Of a stretch of 64,000 bases of DNA, positions 1-11,168 are shown one piece after another (position 1 is the stretch's first letter; each line of letters starts with the position of its first letter). This DNA comes from Sugiyamaella lignohabitans (taxonomy: Eukaryota > Ascomycota > Dipodascomycetes > Dipodascales > Trichomonascaceae). The translations under genes were made by a program, and so were the position numbers. The stretch is from assembly GCF_001640025.1 (NCBI RefSeq), contig NC_031672.1:1302001-1366000 (forward strand), written 5' to 3'. A model generated the notes under the pieces. It did no database searches. It was not told the DNA's origin and saw only the letters and a list, made by a program, of their open reading frames with translations.

Positions 1-63
1 CCGACTCGAGCGAAGCGAGAGGAGCAACCAGGGTCTGGGGCGGAGCCCCAGCCGCCGGAGGCA
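1..63 (-). repeat. Hairpin element, R copy, at the VPS15 3' end
   Basis: A near-consensus copy (GAA loop, type A inner stem) ends 37 bp from the VPS15 stop codon. It may extend beyond the left edge. Confidence 0.9.
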
Positions 64-100
64 ACGTGGCACCCGGGTCATAAGTCGTGAATTCGTGTAG

Positions 101-3100
101 CTAAATATATACTTTGATGGTACCGAGTCGGTCGGCCGAGACGACCATTTCGAAGGGTTTGAGGAGAAGAGCGACGGCCAAGACCGAGGATTGGTGGTTC
201 CGGCTAAGGTCGAGCTGTTCGCATGCGATTATGGTGGATCGAGGTGGTCGGTCGGATTTGGACGGTTTTTTGGATGACGATGATTTGTGAGACTGGCTGG
301 ATGACGAGGAGACGGAGGATACGAGCCGTTCGGTGACAAGCCGAGTGTTCGGCTCGGGGTATGAGAGGACGTATGACGGTTGGTAGGTGGCTTCGGCTTT
401 GATTCCGCTGATAATTGTTGAGTGGTCAAGGGCGTTGAGATCCCAGAATCGCACAATTCGGTCAGTACCACCAGATAAAAGGTATCCTCGACGGTTGGGT
501 CCAGTTGCGGTATGGTCGATACTGTAGCCAGAGGAGAGTGAGAGGATAGAATCTGCTCGGGGTGGTTCGTCGTGTTGCGATGGACGTTCGGTCTGGGTGT
601 CGTCGTTGTGTCGCTGCTCTTCCTGGTCTGTTTGTAGTTTTAGTTGCGAGAGTAAAATGGATAAAGTTGGTGGTCCATTATTATTGCCATTGACCATGCT
701 CTTGTCCACATCAACTGGTGAATAGTTGGCAGTAGGAGTTGGTTCTCGTCTCGAGGAGGATTCCCCATGACGGTGACGATGCGAGCTTAGTTGAGGTGTA
801 GTTCGATATATTTCTCGACACTGGACGGTTTCAATGTCCCATACAGTGATCTCGCATTCTTTGGTACCACCAGAAACACATACCCATTTGCCCTCTGCTT
901 TTGGATTCATGTAAAGGGATAGAGAGTTTATGGGCTGGCCGCCTGGAATACCCCAGGACCGGATGTGTACTTGGAATCGGGTGTCCCACAGGTCAAGGAT
1001 ACCTCGAGAGGTGCCTACTAGAACCCAGTTTTTGTGTTTATCCAGCACGAAACACGTCGGTATGCCATGACTAGACGGGTTCTCCATAACAGCCACTTGT
1101 TTCTTCGCAATCAAGTCAAATACCACAATACGAGAATCAGTGGTTAGAACATATAATAAAGATGATGAACTGGTTTGGCCATGACTAAGAGCTATGGCGT
1201 ATTCACCGCTGTTCAATTTGAACCCGTTCAGTTTGACTACTGGTTTGTATCGTGGTCCAGACAACGAGGAGCTTTGGTTGACCGTTTCTACTCGAATGAG
1301 ATTCACACTTCCATCAGTAGTTCCACAGGCAAGTGAATAAGTGTTTTCAATAAAACAGATACATTTGACTTGGTTTGGTTTCTCCTGCTCGGCTTTGAAA
1401 TGAACTGTCTTGGCTGCTCGGTTAATGACATTCTTTTCGAGTCGAAAACTATCCCAAATTTTCACTGTTCCATCGTCAGATCCAGTCACGAAGAAACTGT
1501 GGTCAGGTGCGACTGCAATAGCATTAACTGGTCCTGCGTGTTCTTCATAATTCGCTGCCAAAATCCCCATCTTCCCTTTACGCTTTTTAGTGATGTTTTC
1601 TGGTTTCATACTACCTGTATATGGAGAGCAGCGAGGGCCAAACTCTGGTGATTCAAATGTCACACTGTCTTTATAAACAGATCCCAGCATTCTCCAGATA
1701 TACGGATCATCTCCAGTGTAACTCGAATATTTCAGAGTCTCCTTAGATGGGGTGATACCGCTACCACCATCTAAAAGCTGTGAGTCACGCAGTTGTGAAT
1801 CCAGTTCTCCATACACATCGGTAAACACAGTTCCAGTTACTGGATGGGCCATTATCAGTTCTCGCCATTTCGAGTCACTGTTACTTCCTCCAAGTCTCCC
1901 TGACCCCCCTGCACTATCAGTTTCATCAACATCAGCTGCTAACAGTCTTGTGGCTTCAAAATGCTCATCGACAAATACTGGAGACGAGGTCTTGCTATTA
2001 ATTCGCCCCTTGATGGCTGACGATGACAACAAATCACTAAACCCATCGTCAATAGGAGTTGTATCGAAAAACACATTTTGCGGTAGTATACCTAAATCCT
2101 GCATTTTGATAAAGGGGCTTGTATTGTCACCTCCAGTGGGAGAGTGACGTTCATCGACTCGTCGAGATCGTGATCTGAATACTCGGAAAATGTATTCTTT
2201 ATACAAAGCCAGCATCCAGAGTTGGCTCTCTTTCATTCCGATTACACGAAGTCTCGTCAGCCATTGTTCATCTTCAGCAGTAGCCCTCAAATTCTTGGGT
2301 TTGCTACTGCGGTTCTTTTCATTAGAAAGATCAATCGTCTTGTCTCTTTTTGTCGACTTGTTATGTGATGCTTCTGTTTTCCAGAAAATCGATTTCTGGG
2401 CTTTTGTCGCCCACGTGGCAGTCAAATTATATATCTCTCGTGGCAGAGGAGGTTTGGCGTGGATACTCAGACTAGCCACTGAAAAATCATTAATATCTCC
2501 TTCCATAAACGGTTGTAGAATTGGCCACAGCATCGAATAGATCTGAGCTGGGCTCATCCAGCGCGTGGAAGATGCAAATAAACAAAATGTCGAGTTACGA
2601 ATCCAGTTATTCGGATGCACCATGAACTTTGCACAGGCCCGCAGTAATTCCCAGATATACGACATCTCCAACAGCCCAAGCCCTGCAAGTGCTGTAAACG
2701 CTTGAACTACCTTGTTAACCACCAGTTCTTCACTGTCTGTCAGACTTTGCATCATTAATGGTGTCACATACTCCTTCAAGCTGACTGACCCGACATACGG
2801 GGCAATGCCTACTACACTGTCAAACAGCTGCATTCGCAACTGGGCATCACTGTCGTTCAAATACGTGATTGCATGACTCAAAATCACATCGTTTGTCTTT
2901 TGTCGACCCAAAAATAAACACAGTGGAACAATGTGTCGTAGCAATGCTCTTCGAATATCCGGGTTATGATCTGTCAACAGCGATCGAGCATGCTCTTCTA
3001 TAACTAAAGACAGATCCTGTTTAATCACATCATATGCTCTCTTTCGGTCGTCTTCTGTAATCACCGCTCCATTTTCAATGTCCGGATCCTTTTCACTCAT

Positions 3101-4982
3101 TATTCCTGTTGTCTGAAGGATCTGGCCCATATCCAGAAACCTCGATGCAATTTGTGCCAGTGTCGGTAAACAGGCGGCATATGCTGCTCTCACTACAACT
3201 GAAGATCTATCCTGTAGCAACAGCGTCAACCGGGGAAATATATACTCGGGAAAGATCTTGTCATTAATTGGCGTTATTGCCCCAACAAGTGTCAGCAGCT
3301 GGGTCAAACTTCTCAATGCAGCAACTTGAACATTATCCGACGTATCATCTAACAGCGACATCAAATAGGGCAAACAGCGGTCTAATTTCGCTTCATCGTG
3401 GATTTGCTCTCCTAATGCTAACAGCAAATCACATGCTTTAATTTTCGAAGACGATCTCAGGGTATTACGAATCGCCGAACAAACAACTGCCACTACAATC
3501 AGCGCACCGTCGTCATGGTCACCTGGTAAAGTTTTCTTCTTCTTCGGGATCCAATTATCCATACCAGGCAAATCCAAACACACTGGAATCACATCTCCAC
3601 CCACCGTCGAAGTAAACGTCAAGTCCACATCGCCATATTCTCCCCTGATATACCCGTTCTTTTCACCCTTTTCTTCATTCCCACTACGAACATGTCCCGG
3701 TCCATCCAATTCACTATCGTCTACTACCAACCCTAGCTCCCGTGAAATCCGTCGATAATTCTTCCAAATCATCTCAATACGCTGATCCGACTCGACATGC
3801 CTCGCTCTCTCAGTATTCCCCACACTCTGAAGAGGCCGTGATATATTCTCAATATACTCATGCAAAAACTCAAAATATTTCGGAAACGCCTTATCCGTCC
3901 ACTGGTTCAAATACTCATCTGCTGACAATCTCTCAGCAGGATCTAAGCTGATCATACTCATTACAAGACTCCTAATCGACTCATCCTCAATATCCCCCAA
4001 AGGCGGTTTATACTCCCCTTTCTTGTACTTAAATAACTGAGCCAATGTAAATATCGAAGCTCCCTCTAGAAAAATCTCTGCAATCACACATCCCAACGAG
4101 AAAATATCCATTTCTTGCGTCAACGACCCCTCGGCACTGGCCACATTAGCCATAAACCGTTCCGGAGCCACATAGCAAGACCGTCGCTGAGACGTATCAA
4201 AATAAAACGAAAACTGCGAAGGGTCGTCTTCCGGTAAAAACACCGGTTTAAAAGGCGCAAAATCTGACAGATACACCCAGTTCCACGACGTCACAAGCAC
4301 ATTCTCCGACTTCACATCCCCATGAAACACCCCATTCTCATGGCACGACTTCAGTCCTCGCAGCAGCTGATACGTGATCCACAACTTCTCTATATTCTCC
4401 AGAAACGGTCGTGTACTACTCTGTTAGTTTCTACTCGTGTAACAGACTGCCTCCGGCGGCTGGGGCTCCGCCCCAGACCCCGCTGCTCCTCTCGCTTCGC
4501 TCGAGTCGGGCGTGGGGGCAGTAGCACCAGAAAACGTGATACAAAACGTCAACACTTGGGATTTCGTGACTTACCTGATTCGGTCGTATAGATTCGATTT
4601 AAAATATTGGCGAACCAGATATCCTGCTCGGTCTGTCTCTCTGATTCGACAGTACGGTGCGACATTGGTAGCCTTCTCGAGTCCCTTTTCCAAGACTGCA
4701 AACTGTTAGTTTCCACCTCTTGCTCCCAAAAATCTCCAATATCTTATCTGTATAACACATACTTTTCAATCTTGTGTAGGGAGTAGTCAGATCAATGCCA
4801 GAAAGTGGCCTGATAAACACTTTGACAACCATGAGCCCGTCCGCATGCTGGCCCTTGACGGTCTTCAGAAACCGGGCGTTGCCAATGTTACTCTCAAATT
4901 GGACATCTTCCAGCTCCGCCACATACGCATCGATGGCTACTGTGCTGGCCTGAGGCGCAATTAGCGACAGCTGGCCACCCAT
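101..4982 (-). CDS. VPS15: Vps15, regulatory protein kinase-like subunit of the class III PI3-kinase (Vps34) complexes
   Basis: Vps15 anchors and activates Vps34 on endosomal and autophagic membranes. I read three exons: 4763-4982, 4575-4695 and 101-4415, giving about 1551 codons, similar to other Vps15 proteins. Exon 1 starts MGGQLSLIAPQ, which fits the family's N-myristoylated Gly2. Exon 2 continues with RAGYLVRQY and NLYDRIS, completed across the splice by TRPFLENIEKLW. The pseudokinase-like domain shows HGDVKSENV and SDFAPFKP near residues 145-170. A HEAT-like helical middle and a C-terminal WD40 domain (ending FWDLNALDHS and GTIKVYI) follow. Donors are GTATGT and GTAAGT. Acceptors are ctaacagtttgcag and ctaacagagtag, where the AG closest to CTAAC is skipped to keep frame. 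Intron 2 (4416-4574) holds one dispersed hairpin element. Assignment is by recalled family motifs and order. Confidence 0.95.
4448..4508 (+). repeat. Hairpin element, F copy, inside VPS15 intron 2
   Basis: A consensus type A copy occupies over a third of the 159-nt intron. In the transcript it reads in the R direction. Confidence 0.9.
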
Positions 4983-5201
4983 TGTGATTCAGAGCCTGGT
5001 CTCTTCCTGCTGTATAGTCGTGATTGACCTTGTTTCTGTTATCTGCGATACCTGATAGAGATCAGGGGGCAACTGCAGCCTGTTTGCTTAGAGAGTATTT
5101 ATGTACATATCGGACTATGCACACCGGTGCAGGGTCCTGCATACATATACCCCCTGAATTTTCCTGTTACGACCATCAAACTACCTGTCGGGTCGATTTC
5201 G

Positions 5202-5256
5202 TGCCTCCGGCGGCTGGGGCGCTGCCCCAGACCCCGTTGTGGCTCGCTTTGCGAGC
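5202..5256 (+). repeat. Hairpin element, F copy, type C inner stem
   Basis: The inner hairpin is GCTCGC-TTT-GCGAGC and the central loop reads GCT on this strand. The downstream sequence (gtagacgg) resembles the spacer of paired copies. Confidence 0.85.
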
Positions 5257-5512
5257 CTCTTGGACCGGCTCGGTAGACGGTGGGTTCAGTTTGTGCTTAA
5301 AACTACTGAGAATGCTCCCTGGAATTTCAGGGTCCATCGGGTCAGTATCAGTGGCTATTTTCGAAAAGATCTCATATATATCTCCATTCCCACAGTCCCT
5401 ATTTTTGAAATAGTTTTTACACCTGCCAAACTCGCAGACGCCTCAAATCTCTGGTAAGCCAATCGACCAATGGTAGGAGGGCCTCAAACACCTCCACCCA
5501 GCGTCTCCATCC

Positions 5513-5573
5513 CGACTCGAGCGAAGCGAGAGGAGCAGCGGGGTCTGGGGCGGAGCCCCAGCCGCGGGAGGCA
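5513..5573 (-). repeat. Hairpin element, R copy
   Basis: Type A inner stem; the terminal GGA loop is changed (gccgcgggaggc). Confidence 0.9.
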
Positions 5574-5805
5574 GTGCTGGCCGTAAAATTTCCGTGAATT
5601 CGGTAGCTGGTCGCTGTTTCATGTTCTGCAACAGGGATTAGCCAGGTCCACTAGTGGTCTGAAACGTCTGGTCCGGAGCCTGTTGATGTGCAAAGAACTT
5701 CCCCAATAAACAGCCAGCCTCTCTGGTTTCTCGTCACAAATTTGGTCACAGACACTGCTATTAGTTCACGACGTCCACTCCCGGCAGCAAATGGAGTGGG
5801 GACAT

Positions 5806-5840
5806 AGCCTCCAGCGGCTGGGAGTCCGCTCCAGACCCCT
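5806..5840 (+). repeat. Decayed hairpin element, F
   Basis: GCCTCCAGCGGCTGGGAGTC aligns to the outer half. Paired stem bases are lost, and no inner hairpin is recognisable. Confidence 0.6.
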
Positions 5841-5907
5841 GAAACTCCCTTATTCTTCCCTGAACCCACCCATCTCCTGTTTTTCAGTAACCACGGTACC
5901 CCACGCC

Positions 5908-6008
5908 CGACTCGAGCGAAGCGAGAGGAGCAACCAGGGTCTGGGGCGGAGCCCCAGCCGCCGGAGGCACACCCCCGCCGGACCTGGTGCTCCTGCTTCG
6001 CAGGAGTT
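5908..6008 (-). repeat. Hairpin element, R copy, plus a lone type B hairpin
   Basis: The full copy is 5908-5969. At 5989-6007 a solitary CTCCTGC-TTC-GCAGGAG stem remains without the rest of an element. Confidence 0.85.
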
Positions 6009-6046
6009 TCTGGGACATCTTAGCTCCACTGGCTTCTAAGATATTT

Positions 6047-6993
6047 ACAAGTTCATTTATTCATAGAAATCTTGAAGGACATTGGTGAGAGATAAATCAC
6101 GAACCCTTGGGATGCGAAGGGTCTTCCAATTAATGAGCTGGAAGGACGGGAGTGAGGTGGATATTTTTATTCGTGGAAGCAGTCTCATAATCTCTGTTCA
6201 TACCGGAGGTTCTCCCGGCCCAGGAGAAAAGGGTCTGGTAATTAACACCCCGGCAGCTGGGCTGCAGCCTCCGACCTCTCGACTCCTGCTTCACACCGGA
6301 TGTGTCCGCCTCCGGCGGCTGGGGCTCTGCCCCAGACCCCGTAGCTCCTGCTTCGCAGGAGTTGTGGGACCTCGTCCCACCCGTCATTTTTATTTATAAT
6401 TAAGAAGCTCATTTATTTATAGCAATAACTGGCAGCAGTCATCCACAAATATGATAGGAAGAACAGATGATTTGACAATGCTGAAAGTGGGGGGTCAACT
6501 TGGATATGGGAACCAACTTGGATATTTATATTCGTTGAAGCTCTCCATAATCCCTGTCCATACTGGGGGTCGTCCCAGTCTGGTAAAACATCCTGGCAGC
6601 TGAGGCACTGCCTAATACCTTGTGGCTCCTGCTTCGCATCGGATGGGTCATCTGCCTCCGGCGGCTGGGGCTCTGCCCCAGACCCCGTAGCTCCTGCTTC
6701 GCAGGAGTTGCTGAAACCCTGTATCACCTTCTTTGGTAACTTATAAACGAGCTCATTTATTTATAGCAATATCTGAAAGCAATATCAGGTTGACAATAGA
6801 TGCCTACATTTTGTCTGTGGAATTGACTGGTTGGACACGGGCTTATGCTGGATAGTTATATTCGTTGGCATCAGCAAAGTCACAATCCCTGTCCCTACCG
6901 GAGTTTCTCTTGGCAACCAGAAAACGAGACGGGTCATCTGCCTCCGGCGGCTGGGGCTCTGCCCCAGACCTCGTAGCTCCTGCTTCGCAGGAG
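6047..6993 (+). repeat. Three degenerate tandem units of ~345-355 bp, each ending in a hairpin element
   Basis: Units start near 6047, 6403 and 6747 with a shared phrase (CATTTATTTATAGCAATA in units 2 and 3). They share a second phrase (TATATTCGTTG, then ATAATCCCTGTCC) and end in F elements at 6308-6361, 6653-6707 and 6939-6993. All three elements are type B with a TCT central loop. This implies local tandem duplication including the element. Confidence 0.7.
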
Positions 6994-7076
6994 TTTGCTG
7001 GCACCGCCCACGCCCCGACTCGAGCGCAGCGAGAGGAGCAGCGGGGTCTGGGGCGGAGCCCCAGCCGCCGGAGGCA
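6939..7076. repeat. Hairpin element F-R pair, 22-bp spacer
   Basis: Type B F copy 6939-6993 and type A R copy 7016-7076. The block 6932-7101 recurs almost unchanged at 9223-9393. Confidence 0.9.
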
Positions 7077-7098
7077 CCACCCCCTGAATCCCCCTGAA

Positions 7099-7553
7099 TT
7101 TTATCATGAAGTTTACGACGAGATTTACCCTTGCCTGATTATATCACGCCTGGAGTATCTCATAATGGAAATGAATTGGAATTAGAGCTAAGAGTGGAAG
7201 GCGTTCTAGACGATACAGTTACTGCTCACTCGTTGATCTCAAGTGGTTTAAACGTGGAACCATTAGGGTCATGTAGTGGTAATAATGTAACTTCTGATCT
7301 TCTTACTGTTGCTGGCACTATCGATGCAGCTGTGCGCAATTACTACTCTGCCTATGTGAACGATGCAGGCGACTGTAAGAGTTCAGACCTAATTACATGT
7401 CTCACGGGAGGATTTAACAACGTTAATTCTGCGTACAATGCCTTTCAATTCGGGAATGACCAATGCTGTACCGGCATGACGGTGATACCATACCCTCATC
7501 ATTCATGTCAGCAAAACAGCTATTCTTCGGTCTTTGTAGGACATGGATGAGGT
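7099..7553 (+). pseudogene. Truncated, frameshifted relative of the secreted protein at 7812-8297
   Basis: Two overlapping frames here match the intact gene on the opposite strand. The first reads YHEVYDEIYPCL against NETVYRQLYPCL. After a one-base frame change near 7128 the second reads VSHNGNELELELRVEGV and TAHSLISSGLN against VSFDGYEMRGRLLMSGV and TAHILVSAGMD. There is no start codon, signal peptide or first third of the protein. Homology begins just after a repeat block ending near 7101 that recurs almost exactly at 9230-9393. The C-terminal part is longer than in the intact relative and carries several cysteines (GDCKSSDLITC, NDQCC). I infer that rearrangement of the repeat block removed the 5' half. 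Function of the family is unknown. Confidence 0.7.
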
Positions 7554-7811
7554 CTCAGTGTTACTTTAGGGCACTTTACTCTTGGTCTGCTGCGTGCCAA
7601 GATGCAAACTGCTAAAATTGATGTTATAACATATGTTCTACTATAGAAGTATCACCAATACGTTAGTGTATAAATCTTCGCTGTTAAGTCAGGTATTAAC
7701 AATAGTTTGAGCGGTATATGTGACTAAGAAACCAATAGCCTATATTAGCCCAATATATCATATTAGTATTCATCCTGTAATATCATGGCATACTAACTAC
7801 CATGTTATTGC

Positions 7812-8297
7812 TTACATTTGTTTATCAGTGTCCCACGGCTGCACTCTAAGAACCAAGTTATTAATGTTCTGACGTACGAGATTAGGTGTAGATGTAGATA
7901 TGTGATCCTGATCGGTGCTGTTTGTTGTTGTAGTAGGAACAATAGGCCATGTGTCCATTCCAGCGCTAACTAGAATATGAGCTGTAAGATTTCTGTCAAT
8001 TACACCTGACATTAGTAATCTACCTCGCATTTCATAACCGTCAAATGAAACTGCTGGTACCATGTAATTAGCTAAGTTCATCAAACACGGGTACAACTGT
8101 CGGTAAACGGTTTCATTAAAATAATAGCCTGATACATTGGCAACAGTGAATAAGCTGTACTCAGCAGGCATGAAGAAGTAAAATTCGTGATCGATGGCTC
8201 GGATACAATCCAATGCGGTGTCAAGAGCAGTATAGTTGAACGTGTTACATAAACATATCGGGATTGCTGTCAGCAACAAATATAGTGCAATGATCAT
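7812..8297 (-). CDS. Small predicted secreted glycoprotein, unknown function
   Basis: The 161-residue product starts with a clear hydrophobic signal sequence (MIIALYLLLTAIPICLC). It has several Asn-Ser/Thr sites (NYT, NVS, NET, NLT, NST) that could be N-glycosylated if exported. No cysteine-framework or enzyme motif is recognisable, so I assign no function. A degenerate relative lies convergently at 7099-7553, which supports this being a real gene family. The C-terminus is Thr/Ser-rich (PTTTTNSTD) and ends earlier than the relative, so it may itself be shortened. A large fold-back repeat (8352-8764) occupies its immediate upstream region. Confidence 0.6.
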   Translation of the reverse strand: MIIALYLLLTAIPICLCNTFNYTALDTALDCIRAIDHEFYFFMPAEYSLFTVANVSGYYFNETVYRQLYPCLMNLANYMVPAVSFDGYEMRGRLLMSGVIDRNLTAHILVSAGMDTWPIVPTTTTNSTDQDHISTSTPNLVRQNINNLVLRVQPWDTDKQM

Positions 8298-8351
8298 GAT
8301 TTTGAATCAAGTAAAATGTTGAATGATAAATTAACGAGTAAGTTTTTGATA

Positions 8352-8764
8352 ATCTGTTACTGTTATTAATTGATCCTTATTCAATCTCTTTCAAGTGCGA
8401 CTACTCCCAGAACTTAGCCGACTTTCATACAACTTTATCTTACAGTAAGTGTATATGAATCTTAAAGGTTAACCTGGTTATTCTGATAATTCTTATCTTA
8501 AGATAATGGTTGCGCGATATTAAAACATGATTGTCAGGTGAGGCTTCCGAAGATGCCGGCTGTTTCATGTCCGAGATATTCGCAATACTTTATCCATGTG
8601 GCATGCGAAACCGTTATCTAAAGATAAGAATTATCAGAATAACCAGGTTAACCTTAAGAGTCATATACACTTACTGTAAGGTAAAGTTGTATGAAAGTCG
8701 GTTAAGTTCTGGGAGTACTCGCACTTGAAGGAGGTTTGAATAAGGATTAATATTAGTAACAGAT
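8352..8764. repeat. Large imperfect inverted repeat (fold-back), two ~160 bp arms around a ~90 bp centre
   Basis: The left arm (8352-8514) and right arm (8605-8764) are reverse complements at roughly 90 per cent identity by eye. Shared runs include AGTAAGTGTATATGA, AACCTGGTTATTCTGATAA and GACTTTCATACAACTTTA. The centre (8515-8604) opens with GATATTAAAACAT, and the inverse of that 13-mer lies just outside the right arm at 8762-8774, so the boundary is itself rearranged. It shares nothing with the GC-rich hairpin element. It contains no open frame, so it may be a fold-back or MITE-like relic. It lies directly upstream of the gene at 7812-8297. Confidence 0.75.
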
Positions 8765-9229
8765 GTTTTAATATCTAAAGAATAAAACTAATTGAAAGAG
8801 CAAAATAGTACCCTTTATATAATAATTGAGAACAAGATGAAAAAGTAGAAATGAATCTTTGAGAAGAAAATAAAGAAAAGAGAATGAGGCGAAATTATTA
8901 GATGAAACAAAACATAGGTCAAATGACCAAGGAGAGGCGAGTGTGAAACGAGCCAAGACAAACTGGGAACGAAGGAAGTGGAGCAGACGACATTAGCGTC
9001 AACATGAAACTTATCAAGGAGAAGTTATAGAGAGATAAGTCGGGGAAGACGACATGAGATGCAGAAGTATGCATTTGGAGTGATGTTGAAGAGGCAGGAA
9101 GACGGCTGACATGCGGAGGTAGTCGGTAGAGGTCGGAAGATAACGGATAAGCTATTGGGAAGCTGGAATCGTGACACTGAGGCGCTGCCTCATACCTTGT
9201 GGCTCCTGCTTCGCATCGGATGGGTCATC

Positions 9230-9367
9230 TGCCTCCGGCGGCTGGGGCTCTGCCCCAGACCCCGTAGCTCCTGCTTCGCAGGAATTTGCTGGCACCGCCC
9301 ACGCCCCGACTCGAGCGCAGCGAGAGGAGCAGCGGGGTCTGGGGCGGAGCCCCAGCCGCCGGAGGCA
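9230..9367. repeat. Hairpin element F-R pair, 22-bp spacer (duplicate of 6939-7076)
   Basis: Type B F copy 9230-9284 and type A (GCA loop) R copy 9307-9367. A half-decayed element precedes it (9180-9217), as at 6602-6641. Confidence 0.9.
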
Positions 9368-9692
9368 CCACCCCCTGAATCCCCCTGAATTTTTGACGGG
9401 TTGGGGTTTGTGATAAGATAACGCAATCGCGGGTATCTGTGCATAATCAAGTGGGGCCATGCGGCGAGGGGACTGCTGCTGGGAGGTCACACGGTCCCCC
9501 TGTGGCGGGCCAGGGACGGAGAAATGCTGGGTTTTTGACACAGATGAGGAATTAGAGGTCCAGAGGAGTGGATTGAACTGGTGTTTTGGTGGGTTTGGGG
9601 TCAGAATGAGGGGGTTGAGAGCGGGAATGGTGGACAGGGTCTGCCTACTTTGCTTTGCTTCAGACCCTTGCCCTGACGCCTTTGGGGCAATG

Positions 9693-9699
9693 TATAAAG
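9693..9699 (+). promoter_or_regulatory. TATA-like element of the 74-codon gene
   Basis: TATAAAG lies about 225 bp upstream of the ATG at 9922. It is followed by a long T-rich leader (9773-9835, repeated TTTTGG units). Confidence 0.45.
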
Positions 9700-9921
9700 A
9701 AGGTTCACTTGCCACATAAATTCTTGTTCTTGACATTCGCAATATCTGGACTTGAGACTGATAAATACACAGTTTTTGGTTTTGGTTTTTGGTTTTTTTG
9801 GTTTTCTTTTTGAATTTTTGGACTTTTTTTGTCTCCAATTCATACAATTAAAACACTTTCTTTATCTTTACAAGCAGCAGCAGCACCACCACCAGTCAAA
9901 CGACGACCTATCACATTTACA

Positions 9922-10146
9922 ATGTCTGAGGCTAACAACAATTTCGCTACTACCGTTTTACCTAAAGACGACCATGCCGAGGGCAAGCAACACAGCCAAG
10001 GTCAACCTGGTATCCACCTTCCTAAGAATGCCGATGATATCAAGGAATTCTCGCAGGTTCGCAATGTCGATGCCAAGGCTTTGAACGAGCAGATTGCCAA
10101 GGCCGAACAAGAGGCCAAGGACAAGGTCAATGAGCTCTCCAAATAA
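9922..10146 (+). CDS. Small hydrophilic helical protein, unknown function
   Basis: This 74-residue product starts at ATG 9922 (MSEANNNFATTVLPKDD). A longer in-frame extension upstream lacks a credible start and lies in the T-rich leader. The sequence is charged and has no membrane segment or cysteine. Its second half (DAKALNEQIAKAEQEAKDK) looks like an amphipathic helix or short coiled coil. Size and composition resemble abundant stress-induced small proteins, but I do not recognise the family. A TATA-like box, a T-rich leader and an in-frame stop followed by T-runs (10183-10200) support a real, possibly strongly expressed gene. Confidence 0.65.
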   Translation: MSEANNNFATTVLPKDDHAEGKQHSQGQPGIHLPKNADDIKEFSQVRNVDAKALNEQIAKAEQEAKDKVNELSK

Positions 10147-10671
10147 AGTTGCAGTGGCACTCGCTAATCGACGAGTATCGGCTGTTTTTTTTTTGTTTTT
10201 GTTAGTTCATGTCTTTCAGCTCTACTGAACTGCCGTACTGCATATCAGTCGGTTTTTCGGTCGTCGGTCAGTCTGTCTCCAGTATCATACAACATCCGTA
10301 GCTCGTGCAATTTCCGTCTCTTATTTCAATATTTATATAACCGCTCATGCGTCTACTACTTTCTTATTCTTAGTCTTGTTATTCTTATAAAGGACATAAA
10401 TGCAATAAATGCCTCCCAGTATAATCAAACTATGATATAATTTGTTACCTACCTCGTGACTCTCGTGCAGTGAAATATTTATTCACCGAATCAGCCTCTG
10501 ATCCTCGAACTTCACTTCCTCCACTACACTATCCTGGACATGGGTGCTACACACGGATGTTGTACACATTTGATGTTTACACAGTTGGGTTTCTATCAAC
10601 TGGCAGTCGAACATAAGCAGATCACATGAATGGATTTCTCTGCTAGCAGGTTACAATGGACGATACTGACA

Positions 10672-10674
10672 CTG

Positions 10675-10710
<36 letters not shown>
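10672..10710. repeat. (CTG)n microsatellite, 13 units, one interrupted by TTG
   Basis: CTG trinucleotides lie between the 74-codon gene and TVP18. The reverse strand encodes a poly-Ser run in an otherwise unsupported frame, which I do not call a gene. Confidence 0.85.
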
Positions 10711-10711
<1 letters not shown>

Positions 10712-11029
10712 AGCTACCAATATCTCCAGCCAGTATCAGCATCTTCCACTGTAACCACGCTTCCAAATCCACTATGATCTCTGCTGGGACCTTCTGTTTC
10801 CACTTCCCTACGCCCCATGTCCCGATAGTGTTCTCCTCGACCGGTAAGTGCCGTCCCACTCCCAGCACGGGGCGCTCAAATGATGACCTAATTCCAAACT
10901 TATCTACATTATCTGCATTCAGCTATGGAGAGAAACCGAATCTACTGACCCAGTGCCCCGTGCTTCCATTCCCTGGCTTCTACAACACCCACTAACGATA
11001 TCCAGGCTGTGTTCTCCGCGTGGCCGGCC

Positions 11030-11168
11030 TGCCTCCGGCGGCTGGGGCTCCGCCCCAGACCCCGCTGCTCCTCTCGCTGCGCTCGAGTCGGTTCCGTCGA
11101 CGGTCCTAGCAAACTCCTGCGAAGCAGGAGCTACGGGGTCTGGGGCAGAGCCCCAGCCGCCGGAGGCA
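11030..11168. repeat. Hairpin element F-R pair, 22-bp spacer
   Basis: Type A (loop base G) F copy 11030-11090 and type B R copy 11113-11168. The spacer carries CGTCGACGGTCCTAGC. Confidence 0.9.

Larger units (their letters stand above)
4983..7098. other. Intergenic interval upstream of VPS15, built largely of repeats
   Basis: No supportable gene. Frames here are translations of the repeat. It holds single elements at 5202, 5513 and 5908, a decayed copy near 5806 and three tandem units from about 6047. Confidence 0.7.
8298..9921. other. Intergenic: fold-back, purine-rich tract, duplicated element block, promoter of the 74-codon gene
   Basis: After the fold-back, 8790-9170 is markedly purine-rich on the plus strand with no frame. 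The block 9176-9393 duplicates material of 6600-7101. 9395-9921 is the promoter and leader. Confidence 0.6.
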
